DNA of 63,589 bases from Beroe ovata (lineage: Eukaryota > Ctenophora > Nuda > Beroida > Beroidae), in the NCBI GenBank assembly GCA_946803715.1, contig CAMPET010000220.1:20430-84018 (forward strand). Reading direction: 5' to 3'. The position numbers and the translations under genes are program-made. Positions 37,125 through 48,836 of this stretch are shown here, in pieces. A model generated the notes under the pieces. That model was not told the DNA's origin, did no database searches, and saw only the letters and a list, made by a program, of their open reading frames with translations. The stretch's first letter is position 1. Each line of letters opens with the position of its first letter.

Positions 37125-37501
37125 TATCGATGTTATCAGAGTCAAGCTGAGTCTGCATTAGAAATGACAAATGCGTAGTTCAAATCCCATTTATCACTAT
37201 TTATAAAAGTTTATGATACTGACTTGATGTCAACACATTTTCTATTCATTACTGAATATTATATCTTTTGATATTTATTATTGAGATGAACTTGATCATT
37301 AAATCCCTTGTTCTAAATTAATTCATGCATTATTTATACCTAAACATTGTATATTTGGTTTCAAATTGGTATTTTTACTCGCAACTTTACTTTATCTCAC
37401 TACATGATCAAGTTGACTTCTCTCATGATTTGTTGTAACGCCATTATCATGCATTGTAATGATGCTGCAATTTCGTTATTCCACTATATATTCATCTTAG
37501 A

Positions 37502-38833
37502 ATGTGGAAGAGTGTTGTTCCATCATCAGAAGGATGTTTGAAACTCACACAAGCAGTGCGATGGAGGCATGTCCCAGCATCTAAGAAAGCACTTCAGAAC
37601 AACTATCTGAGACAGTCGAAGCGGATGCAGTACTACGACAGATTACAGTGAGTCAGCACTACTTTCGGCATCCGCTGCATCGAACTTCTACGATGTCGCG
37701 AACTTACACGCCTGCACAGTGCAGAACATCGAAGTTCTAGGAATTGTTACGGATTCGTGATATATGCGCATCTATCTGTGTTTAGAAATCGGTATCACAC
37801 TTGTTCTTGAGCCAGGTATTCACTGTTCAGTATGTATGTTGATTGTTGCTGTCCAGGTTGGAGACAATCGCTGAATCAGACTTGCTGCCTCCAAGGATCA
37901 AGAAACAAGCTGCAATGGACTTAAAAAACTTTCCCAAATTCACTCACAAGTATACAGAAACAGACAGGTACTATGAAATCATGTGTACCTACTTCATAAA
38001 AGTATCCACCATGACAGAAACAGGACGTTTTGATAAGTATAGTCGGTAATAGATTGACACCCGATCCTGTAGGTGTCCGATGACAGGTCATATAATGGGA
38101 TGTGTTAACGATTACAAGATAAACAGACACTTTTTCCGCGCCCTGGCGAGGAAAGGAAACATATCCGGACTCAAATTTGTGAGTCTCACCACACCCCAGT
38201 AACTATTCAATTACTTTTCAGTGTTTACCTCCTCTTGTTGACAAATTCATCTAATAACTACCCACATCACCTCCACCTCACCCCACTCCACCCCGCACCA
38301 CCCCACCCNTACCCAACCCCGCACCACTCCACCCCGCACCACTCTACCCACTCCACACACACTACCCTACCCTCTCATACTTTTAGTGGAAGTATCCGAA
38401 CTACAGTCGGTGGGACAAGGAGAAGCTGTGTCTCCGACTTCTCCTGCTCAAGGACAACCCTTACTACAAGGCACAGATCGACGAGCTGAGCAAAGGTTAG
38501 TGGTGGGGAGAGAGGGTTGTTCACGCGCGCGTTATTAGCCGAAGGGGATGGTTTCGAATGATAAGGTCGAATTGGATTTGTCATGTCATATCGCGTAATC
38601 AGTTGAGGGGAAGGGGCTTTCAAAAGGATCACTTACTGAAAGTCCTGCTTTGCTGTTCATTACATCCTGTATTTTTGTCGATAATACCCGGTCTTTTTGA
38701 AGATCGGGAGTTCCGTGAGATATACGAGAGATTGTACGTCGAGAAGGCTACTGGTTCTAAGGGAGACGATTACACGTGGTGTATGAGGAGGAACTTTACA
38801 CCTGACAAGTGGAACGAGGATTACAGGTTCTAG
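37502..38833 (+). CDS. MRPS14: Mitochondrial small-subunit ribosomal protein uS14m with C-terminal extension
   Basis: Structural protein of the mitochondrial ribosome small subunit head. Exons 37502-37647, 37857-37967, 38073-38178, 38387-38495 and 38703-38833 give 200 residues; the human protein has 128. The conserved core is CPMTGHIMGCVNDYKINRH followed by FFRALARKGNISGLKF, equivalent to human [33 protein letters not shown]. The N-terminal part is basic. After the normal end of the family (about residue 120) two further exons encode about 80 residues rich in Trp/Tyr and charged residues (YPNYSRWDKEK, DREFREIYERLY), which I do not recognise. The gene starts 378 bases after SIRT6 on the same strand. 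Confidence 0.85.
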
Positions 38834-39100
38834 AGGTCTAGACACGTGTACAGTTATTTATTGAACTGTTATTCATTGAACTGTATCGAGGGACACACAC
38901 TTTTGACACGTGATCACCGACTAACGCAGCAGTTCTTTGAGTACTATTTAGTATGTTGCTGTTATAACGTGTTGTATTCTATGTGATCATGCGTGCCCTA
39001 TATTACTTCTGAAATCATATTGCAATATCAACGTTTCAATTGTCCTTATATTAGCAACATTCCAACCTAAACTCCCCTAACCTCGACTATTATAGGTACA

Positions 39101-41907
39101 ATGATAATAAAATGTATTTTACTATTGATGTACTACACAGTACTGGCGTTTGTGTATAACATAGAAGAAGCGGAACATCTGAAGTATGGGATTGATATCA
39201 ACTCTAACCCTGTTCTACGATCAGAGGTTTGCAGTGCGCGCCGTGATAGGAGTGTCCCTCCTTAATTGAAAAGAGTGTCTTTCAGTCCGGTCCTCTTACT
39301 TCAGTGTATTGGCCATGATGAATGACAAGCCTAGGTTCAATGTTCATGTATCAGTTATTTACTAATGAGAATGGGGATACAATCAGATCGATATATGCTG
39401 TCACGTGATTAAAAGCACTATTCTCCATTTTAAACGCAGCATTTCTGTCTTTAGGTGAGTGATGTGGAGCACATTATCATGAAATCAAAGTATAATCAGG
39501 AGTATTCGTGTGTACTCCCGAACATAGCGACTAAAGATGAGACGGACACAGAGCTTGAGAATGTTCTCAAATCGTTCTCGGCCCGGTTCGCTGGTACCTC
39601 CTGTTTATACAGGGTGAGTACAATATCCTGTTTTTGCAGGAACAGTTCATTCATGCCTGTTCCCGTGAAATGACATTCATTGTGTAAAATAGGACCAGTT
39701 TACTGGTATACAGTTACCTCTCAACATTCATTTCATTGATAGACGAAGGGCTGGTGGACGTACAGAGTTTGCTTTGGGGAGATAATACAGCAGTACAGAC
39801 AAGAAGGTAATGAACAATGTTCATTCCCAGTTGGGAATTGGCCTCTATCTATGTTTCTTGTTCTTTAAACGATTTGATTTCAGATGTAAGACTAAGATCA
39901 CAAGTCCCAGACGAATTCACAGTTATCGGACATTACGAAAAAGACATGAATTGGACAGAGCTATTAGAGAGCAAAGTGAGTTTTCTGTAGAAGCTATTTC
40001 ATTGAAATACCGCATTGTTTTGTTTAAAATGTGCCACTGTGACACAGAAGTTGTGAAGTTATAACTACGTACACCGCGCAACATTTTGATCGAGTGTACG
40101 CACTCCGTTCACGCGCGTTTACCGCGCGTTCTTGTAGAATTCGGCGCGCTATCCACTATTGTACGTTGACTATTTAGTTGACTACCTCAGTAAAAGTTGT
40201 AAGATGTAAGATAATCACTATTTTCAGAATATCAAGTACTATGAACAGTTACCCCAAACACACAAGCAGTACTTCACAGAGGGGGACATATGTGACGAAA
40301 CAGGGATTCCTCGTCAAGCCACAGTATCGGTGAGACAGTGCGTTCTCGCATCATCTCGCATCATAGCTTGTTTTGATAGCTTCTTTTGTAGACAACTTGA
40401 TTCATTCCGAATGTTGACTACATCACCGTCTTTTCAGCATTGCATATAGATCACGTATCCGTACCATAAGGTTCATTATTCCCAGTATGCGTGTGACCCA
40501 GACGCCAGTCGTGACTTCATAGCGCTGATTGATGAACGGGAGATCTGTGTGTACAAAATAGTGATAAACACGCCGCGCATGTGCAAACATGAGATGTTCA
40601 TGCCTGGTCATGCAGGAGTGAAACACAAGATTTCGTGCAGTCCTATTGTAAACAGTCTTCCCTCTCGACATCACGTTGTGAAGAGTGAGTCCTCTACTTC
40701 ACTCTTTCTCTTGATCATGAATTCATAGTGTTCTGGGTAAACGGTTCGTTTCAAATATATCATAAAAGGCGAGGAGTTTTGTAAAGAGTTAATTATCTAA
40801 TATTGTCAGGACCATCGATTCACGTTCCTAAGATGACAGACAATCAACCTAATTGGGTTGGTGCATTCCCAACGACACAACATTACACACTTCGAGACTA
40901 TTTGGATGATTTAGCTCACAGTCGGTATCAGAACCCAATAAGGGCTATCAGAAAAATGATAGAGGAGGTCATTAGTAATCTGAATATTAATGATCTTTCG
41001 TTAACAGGTTGGTTTACACTCGACTTTTCCGATCATTGTTAGCAGGTTTCTCGCCAGTCGCCCGCTTTTTTCGATATTCCTTCGTTCAGATAAGACAACG
41101 GGTAAAGAAGTGGATTTAGAGCATATCAGTGAGAGTCAAATACAGAAAATTCTGGAATCTGATGAGGTATGCACTATAAATTACTTGATTAATTCATGTG
41201 ACAAAATCTTATCACTTTGTACATCCATCATCATATTCAGATAGAGAATGTGATGCAGCAACTAGTACACTCTGCCAAGAGGGAAGTCGAGGTTCTGCAG
41301 AAGAAACAGCAGATAGAAATAAAAGTCATCTACAGGTACATATTCTAAGCACGGTCTAAGCACGGTCTTTAGCAATACATAGCAAATAGCAGTTGCCAAC
41401 CTCGGTAACTGTAAGACGTAAGTGTATCACACCCATCACATCTTGATAAGTGATCATCACCTGGATGACTTTGTCTATCCTCTGGCTATAAGAGCTACCA
41501 ACTCTCATTTCTCTCTTGACACACAATATTTCTCTCAGGGATGCAGATGGTAATGTAAAGATCAGTGATGCTGACGGACGTGTACCAGAACTACATGACA
41601 CTGTCCTTCAACTCATGGTAATACCATGTCCTCATTGGTAACCAATCGCGTGATAAGACCCTTTCCCAATGATGCTGTCACAAGAAATGATGAATGTGTG
41701 ACTGCTAGTTCTACAAATCATAAATGCTTCACCAGTTCTATAATCCGGACTTAATCGCAATACTCCACTGCTCCTTCATCAACAAATTCACCGCAGGCTG
41801 CAGGAGTGGAGGAGCAGGAAGAGATGGAGCGACACAGTAACATGCAGGATGCATACAAATACGTGGAGCACACACCCCAAGGGGAGGATGGTGATGGCAC
41901 CTCCTGA
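39101..41907 (+). CDS. OS9: OS-9 type ER lectin (MRH domain), ERAD
   Basis: ER luminal lectin that recognises trimmed N-glycans on misfolded proteins and passes them to the HRD1 complex. Eleven exons: 39101-39226, 39455-39613, 39743-39806, 39884-39975, 40228-40329, 40486-40684, 40810-41007, 41090-41166, 41241-41335, 41539-41617, 41797-41907; sum 1302, 433 residues. A signal peptide is visible in MIIKCILLLMYYTVLAF. HLKYGIDIN matches OS-9 EMRYGIEIL. TKGWWTYRVCFGEIIQQY matches TKDWWTYEFCYGRHIQQY, whose two Trp residues bind mannose. MRH cysteines and RxxE/Y elements follow (YTEGD.CD, YACDPD, ICVYKIVINTPRMC). The C-terminal part is acidic and coiled-coil-like. Erlectin has two MRH domains; only one is seen here, favouring OS-9. 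Confidence 0.93.
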
Positions 41908-42539
41908 GTATTGCCACCTCCTGAGTAATGGCACCTCCTGAGTAATGGCACCTCATAATTCACTTTTCATGAACTGCAGTCTAGTATAAGTAGGGATATA
42001 TCAATGATTGGTACGCCTCTATAAGAGGGCTGTCGTCAAGAACTTCCGCGAACCTCCACCCTCTCCTTTTGCCTTACGTATTTTTACTGCAGAACGGGTC
42101 ATTCTTCATCTTTCGCTGAGAACGTCCTTCATCGACAGCCCTCTTAATTGTAAACATAAAACATGCACCTTTTCTCATCGGGTTAATCACTGCTTATTTT
42201 AAACCAATTTGTATAGCGATTCAAATGTTGATATGAAATTAAATGTTTGTGTGACGTAAAATCTCCTTTAGTAGGGATTGATAATATGATATTTAACTAT
42301 TTTTTGATTACTTCAGATTGTTAAAGAACACCTAATTTGATGAGTTAATGGTTTTTGTAAGTTGTCTATTTATTCAGTTGATATGTTACACAATATGATG
42401 TTGAAGTCCTCCCTGCCTAGAGTTTTTGCTAATCTCCTCACAAACACATACATACTTCACAATGTTACTCCTAGTAATTGTTATTCACACTTCTCTCCCC
42501 ATGCAAAATAACCACACTCTCTTCCCCCATGACTCAGCC
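41908..42539. other. Short spacer, OS-9 3' region and RPB7 promoter
   Basis: The first 40 bases after the stop repeat GCACCTCCTGAGTA three to four times. A nearly matching inverted pair (AGAGGGCTGTCG at 42026 and CGACAGCCCTCTT at 42133) could form a hairpin of about 120 bases. No coding exon seen. Confidence 0.45.
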
Positions 42540-42853
42540 ATGTTCTATCATATGTGTCTGGAACACAGAATCTTGCTACATCCGCAGTACTTCGGACCTC
42601 GGCTCATAGACGTGGTGAAGAAGAAACTCTTCACTGAAGTTGAGGGATCATGCACAGGTGAGCTAGAGGGTGTGGCGTGGTGCGTGTGGGAGAATATTAT
42701 ATTCCACTTATTGAATACCAGCTGACGAGAAGGGGGCAATGGGGCATGTGAGGGCGGCGAGAGCGGTGAGAGAGATAGCAATTCTATTGGTTGCTCGTCT
42801 TACTGTCTGGCGCAATGATGACCATTCGCTTGGTAGACAGTCAAATAACGTTA

Positions 42854-42887
<34 letters not shown>

Positions 42888-43579
42888 TTGCACACAGGAG
42901 AGTACGGTTTCGTGGTGGCGGTTACCACGATAGATCACATTGGTAACGGTGTCATTGACCAGGGACAGGGTTCCGTTCAATTCCCCGTCAAATACAAGGC
43001 CATCGTCTTCAGACCCTTCAAGGGAGAGGTAACTACTCAACTCCCAGTTTCGTGTGGGGAAAATTCCCAATCGTAGCCCTCTCCCTCTTCTAGCACCACC
43101 TGCCCAATTATACCCCCCAACTTTACCACTCATAATCCACGCCTGAACAGGTAGTGGACGCGATAGTGAGGGAAGTAAACAAAGTGGGGATTTTCTGTGA
43201 GGTGGGCCCTCTGACCTGCTTCATTTCTCGTCACAGCATTCCAGCTGATATGGTATTCAACCCAGGTAAGATTAATGGCCATTCATGAAAAGTTCGTTTT
43301 TACCCCTTTACTTTTAATTCACTTGTGTGACCCTCAACATTCTCAGTTTCTGATCAAGCTTAACTTCATTTTCTGAACATTCACCTTTCAAACCCCCCCG
43401 AAACTTCACTCCTCCTCCCTCCCCACACAGACATGGACTGCTACCAAAACCAAGACGAGGGGATTGTCATTCAGAAGGAAGATGAGATCAGGCTGAAGAT
43501 AATCGGGACAAGGGTTGACGCCAACGACATATTTGCCGTCGGGTCACTCATGGATGATTTCCTTGGACTTATCAGCTAG
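42540..43579 (+). CDS. POLR2G: DNA-directed RNA polymerase II subunit RPB7
   Basis: Forms the RPB4/7 stalk of RNA polymerase II. Exons 42540-42657, 42898-43028, 43151-43265 and 43431-43579 sum to 513 bases, 170 residues (human 172). The sequence is nearly colinear with human: [20 protein letters not shown] (human [20 protein letters not shown]), [45 protein letters not shown], then the S1/OB-fold part with SRHSIPADM and [19 protein letters not shown]. It ends DDFLGLIS. Intron 1 holds a (CA)14 run directly before its acceptor. An AATAAA lies near 43674. Confidence 0.97.
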
Positions 43580-45261
43580 GGATAGCTTTACCCTGACTCC
43601 TTATTATTGGGAGTGAGGGGGTGGTTATTTGATATTTGTTAAACCGACCCCAGTGAGTTCACAGTATACTATGCAATAAACACTATACATTGTACATATG
43701 CAATGTACAATGTACATTGTATACACTGTATTCGTGTGCGATGATTGATAACTGATACTCATACACTGATACACCGATACTCAATAGTCAATACTCATAT
43801 ATTTCTGCATAACCGATACACGTTATACTGAAAGTACCCAGCTTCCTTTCACTGCTGGTCATGAAACACGCAAACTCACACAGTAGTATCGCTCTGTACG
43901 GTATATGTTAGGATATTATGATAATGATAGGTGTTATATTGTGATAGAGAGAGGAAACTACTCATTCATGTACTCATGTCACATGTCACGTGACTGCCAC
44001 GGTGATTAACACCCTTTTCCCTATGTATTCCTGCCTGTGTATCTCACTATCATAGTATCTCTCTCTCTCCTACTCTGACAGTTAACTCTTAGCAGTTTAC
44101 TTGATTTTCATTAAACACACACACACACACACACACACACANGACCACTTTCTGACCATTTTTGACCCCCTACTGACCCCCTGCTGACCCCCCTAGGGGG
44201 TCAGTAGGGGGTCAGTAGGGGGTCAGCAGGGGGTCAGTAGGGGGTCAGTAGGGGGTCAGTAGGGGGTCATTGATATATTTTCATACGACCAAACATAATG
44301 GACACGTCTGGTGCAATATCACGTGACTCCCAGCTCTATAATTGCCCCTCATCTTTAGTGATTGCACCGCTCGAAATTTGTGATCAAATGATACTTGCAT
44401 TGTCTTATGACCGTCCGTAATTTGCAATATTATGAATGATATTTCGTAACATCTTGCGATCGAATATTCTAATGAATCAACTCACTCCCCTCTCACTCTA
44501 CAACTTACTGAGACATACCATGTGAGTTGTATTGGTGGGTGAGAAGCAGAGAGGTAGAGAGAGACAGAGAGGTAGAAAGAGAGTGAGGGATAGAGAGAGA
44601 GGTAGAAAGAGAGTCATGGAGACGGAGTTTTGGAGCGTTGAGACTCGCCTGTCAACAGAATCTCTTGACTTACGCAGCGCACACACACACACACATATTG
44701 GAGTGTATGTTAGTATGTGTGTGTGTTTTTGTTGTTATGCATCTTCCCTTCGGATAACATAACGCACTACATAATACGCACACACACTCGGTATTCCTAT
44801 GGCGTCTGTATACCCTGTGCATTGCTCCTCGCATGTGTATATCTCGCATGTGTATATCTCCGCTATGTTCCGTTTATGTTGTCCGCCGGTGTGACAAGCG
44901 AAGCAGCCGTTTTTAGGCAGTTAAAAATGTTTCTGCGTGTCGTATAGCATATGTAATCTTCAGTTCCGTTATAATGTTGTAGGAGATCAAATTTACGACT
45001 CAATAATTGAAAGTCATGTTTGTCATGCTCATCCGCATTGACATAGTATTCCCAAATCTCACTCCTTCTGACCCACTTCTTATCCTCACTCCTCAAAACC
45101 CATGAGTTTGTTTGTTATCACAGTTATTTTTACGGTAATTAATGAGACCTCTCTTTTAATTATTTTTTTAAATAATACAGATTGTGAGACCTACCGGTCA
45201 TATTTCGTTATTTTACTCCTTCTCCTTCTCTCGACACAGCCGCGTGTGTTTTCTTTGTGAT
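43580..45261. other. Repeat-rich spacer before the MYPT-like gene
   Basis: No ankyrin-repeat or other coding exon recognised in 1.7 kb. It contains ATGTACAATGTACA-type inverted repeats at 43685-43725, GATACTCATA-type repeats at 43745-43800, a CA run at 44115-44141, the GGGGGTCAGTA minisatellite, and AGAGAGGTAGA purine repeats at 44548-44620. Confidence 0.5.
44158..44272. repeat. GGGGGTCAGTA minisatellite with inverted start
   Basis: About seven 11-base units of GGGGGTCAGTA (one with CAGCA) run from 44194 to 44270. They are preceded by two to three units in reverse complement (CTACTGACCCC, CTGCTGACCCC), so the array turns over at CCCCCCTAGGGGGG near 44188-44200 and can fold into a hairpin. 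A single N at 44142 lies 16 bases before it. Confidence 0.9.
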
Positions 45262-47012
45262 ATGAACACACCCACTATCGCGATCCATATTGACAATGGG
45301 CTGGGAGTGCCAAAGATTATCGGTAAGCAATTACTTATGCTCGTGCTTAGTTATGAAATAGCTTGTTCTTGATAATTGGACAGAATTGTTGCCCCCTCTC
45401 TCCCTCGCACGGTCATTTCTCTTGGACCCTCTATAGCTTCTTAAATACTCCAAATTCCTATTCCGTAAGATAAAGTCCTCAAGATAAACCCTATTTCCTC
45501 TCACTGTAACTCCCCCCAAATTCCCCCATAATCAAATTTTACACCCTGTAACCACCCTAGAAATCTGTAACCATCCCCCCTCTGCAAGGCCCTGGTTTCC
45601 ACTCGGGGGACTCGGGACAGTCAGGGAGTGACAGTGAACACCACACGAAGAAGGGAGGAACAACTGCCACGCCCAATCGAGTGAAGAGAAGATCACGCGC
45701 AGCGAGGTGTGTGTGTGTGTGAGTGTAAGTGTGTGTGCGACGTGCGTGTGTCTGTGTCTGTGCGTGTTTCTGTGCTAACTCTCTATACTTTGCAGGAGAT
45801 CGACAGGTATCATGCCATCAGAAGCAGACCTGGACACTCCGGACAAAGTCAGTGAGATGGGCGGCTTGCTCGGCCTCACCACGCCCACCACACCCCAAAC
45901 TGCCGCCACAGATCCCCTGGCTAAAGCTGCCGCCGCCGGCCCGCCACCTGTCGCATCCCTTCTCGTCCCCGAGGCCCATGTTTACAAAGTTCCAGCCAAG
46001 AAGAATTCTCCATCCTCCAAGGATAGAATAGGAAAACTCAACAAGGTTTGTATACATTGTGACGTCACGTGACTAGCTGGCCTTAGTCACGTGTTACTAT
46101 GGCAATCGTCACCTTTCTGGCATGATAGCCATCATACTGTACATTCTCTGAATATTAAAGAATACCGTGAAGGAACATATCCCCTAATAATATTTCTATC
46201 GGTGCCTGAATCCATAAAAACACGTTGGTAGTCGTGGCGTGCATTTTACTCTTAGAATGATCGTCACTAACCTCAAGCATTTGCCTGAATCATTAAGAGC
46301 TGAGGTAAATGCCACGGTAAATGTTACTACGTGGAATTTTAACCTCTTAACAGGAAAACACGCGAAGTTTCCCGTAGCTTTAGCTTCTGGAATATTGCCA
46401 AGAATTTCAAATATTTGCCTATGGTGTTCTACGACACTTAATTGGGATAGTCGGGTTATAGTCAGAGTGACAACAATATGACGTCGTGTGTAAAATAGAG
46501 CAGCTGATCTTGTTCTTAGGTTCTTGAGAATAACCAGTGCTTGGAGCAGTTGGAATAAAGGGAGGGGGAAGAGTGAGAAGGGTCAGTGCAACGTGTTATA
46601 GTGTTACGTATGAGAATTGGTCTAATTCTACGTTATCACAGGATTTATCTGGGGTGAGACAGAAGATAGAAGAGAATGACTGCATGTTGATACAGGGGTT
46701 GGAGGAGTTGAGAAGGAAAGATTTGAACGTGAGAGCACTGGAGAAAACACAGTCTCGATTAGAGAACACGCTCACTCAACTACAGAGCGACGTAGCGGTG
46801 AGTGTTTTATTATTATTACTCCTTCATAAATCTCGAGATTGTCGAGACACAAAACTTAGGTACTCCTACATAAATCACCCTATCAAAACCCCCTATTTCA
46901 GAAGTTACTAGCACTACAGGCGGAGAACGAAAAGATCACCAAGGAAAACGCCTCTCTGATCAGAGTTATCGGAAAATTGTCCAACAAGGCGGGTAGACGC
47001 GGGAACAGCTGA
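45262..47012 (+). CDS. Short MYPT/PPP1R12 C-terminal-like protein (leucine zipper)
   Basis: Exons 45262-45322, 45589-45706, 45796-46045, 46642-46797 and 46902-47012 sum to 696 bases, 231 residues. The C-terminus, QAENEKITKENASLIRVIGKLS, closely follows the myosin phosphatase targeting subunit ending ([22 protein letters not shown]), the zipper that binds cGMP-dependent kinase. RRSTG at the second exon junction equals the Rho-kinase site motif RRSTGV around Thr853 of MYPT1. Between them are an Ala/Pro-rich linker and a heptad-rich coiled coil. The KVxF phosphatase motif and ankyrin repeats of full MYPT are absent from the preceding 1.7 kb. In vertebrates the small subunit M20 is a comparable C-terminal-only product. 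Role as a phosphatase/kinase adaptor is inferred. An additional upstream exon cannot be excluded. Confidence 0.72.
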
Positions 47013-48836
47013 GATCAATATATGACGTCATCAATACCTACTCGTACCTACATAATGACGTCATATATCATGAATTTTCATATAAGATCTCTACTCCACC
47101 CCATTTCATAGTGTGTCTACAAAAGTGAAGTCCCGAGGGTTCAGGAAGACAGTTGTACTGCCCGTGTGACAAGATGAGTGAGCGGTGTGTGTGACTGTGA
47201 GTGAGTGTGATGACGAATAGAGTGAACTTCTACATCACCATCGAGACCAGAATAACACTTGTGACAAAAATCCACGAGTTTTCGCCAAAAATCCACGAGT
47301 TTTCGTGATATTTGAGTGTTAAAAACGATCACCAAGAGGGTAAACGACTTCATGATTGCTTGACATCCCCCTTTCTGCGTTCATATGATTCAAATTTTGT
47401 GGTCGTTTAAACGGAATTGTCCATATCTTCTCGATAACTCTGGTTTGTTATTGGTCGCAATCCTGAAAAATAGTCCTGCCAATTTGACGTGTATGTGACG
47501 TGTGTTTGCATGTGTGTGTGCCGCAAATTGACACTCAATATAGTAAGATCTATGGAAATTGCACTACGTTTTCCACTCAGCTGAATCAAGCAGACCATCA
47601 ACAATCCAACATGCATCTTATCAATCAGCCAATCACCTCACAGCTTTTCTTAACAATCTTACTTGACAATTATAATTTAAAACACGCCGCATATCTTAAC
47701 GACGAGTGTTTTGCGCATTGGTTACAGTCGTATGTACTACTACTGCTGATGCTGTTGCTCGCCAGTGTGATACACACTAGAATTATTGTATCTTAATTAT
47801 GCTAATTGCATCTTAATTATGCTAATCACCGTCTAATTATCGTATTCACTGTCACATCTTCGGGCATCACGATGACTGAGATTAATCACGATTATGTTAA
47901 TCACTATACGTGCGTGTGTGTGCGTTTTCTCTCAGTTTGGAATTGTGTGTGTCCCTTGCCCAGAGGGCCCACGACACAGTTCAAAGAGAATGGCCACGTG
48001 GACCCATTATCAGACTTCCTCATCATTCAGAACAGTTCATCCATAGTTTATCCTTAGTTTTCCCTGCATTCAATTTAATCAATCTAAACACTACAGTTCA
48101 TGCAGACAAACAGACAGCTGAAATCATAGTCAGAGTTTAGAGGTCCTTCTGTGGAGTGCGGTCTATCAGTTATCAGGAAGAGCCTCACTGAAGACCAACG
48201 TAAATCTTGAAATGAATCATGAAGTAGATCCTGACTGTTTCGCCGAAGTTCAGGTCAATTCTCGCTACTATCAGTATCTTAATTGCCACGACAATGCGAG
48301 GATCAGTTCATTAGTGCACGTGTGCATGTGCGCGCGGCGCATTCCATCACCTGGGTAGCAGCGGGTATATTGGCGTGGGAACTTGACACTTTGTGGCATT
48401 TAAACTACAATAGACACTCCCTGTCACTTTCTGTCACCGATTCCTTTATGTCTCACTTGAGGAGTAAATTGCAGCACAATGTCTGAGACCACAATACCGA
48501 TACGATCAGGACAAAACGGCTGTACAAAGGAAGATCCCTATTGTCAACTCTCACTAAAATTAGCCAGGATTATAATTGATGTGGATACAGCAATGAAATG
48601 TTGAGCACAATATACTTGATGAACATTGAACAGCTAGCTGAACTGTATGTGAAGTGTGGACCAATATCGAACAACTCAGTATACCAGCCCCACACCTTTC
48701 CCCTCCCCCTCCCCTCTCCTTCCCCTCCCCACCCCTCCCCGCCCCTCTTCTTCCCCCGTCCCCACCCCTCTCCATGCCCCCCTNCTCCCTCTCTTCAATC
48801 CCCTGTCTAACTTTACCAGTGTGTTCAGGTCATGTG
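47013..48836. other. Spacer without recognised gene
   Basis: 1.8 kb with no exon I can support. It contains a doubled phrase TGACAAAAATCCACGAGTTTTCG (direct copies at about 47261-47305), repeats of ATTATGCTAATCAC/ATTGCATCTTA near 47790-47830, and a C/T-rich tract with an N at 48784 just before the claudin-like gene. Confidence 0.4.

Noticed and set aside
47500-47796. 98-residue plus-strand frame
   Set aside because: No homology, no convincing splice context, and it overlaps simple AT-rich repeats.
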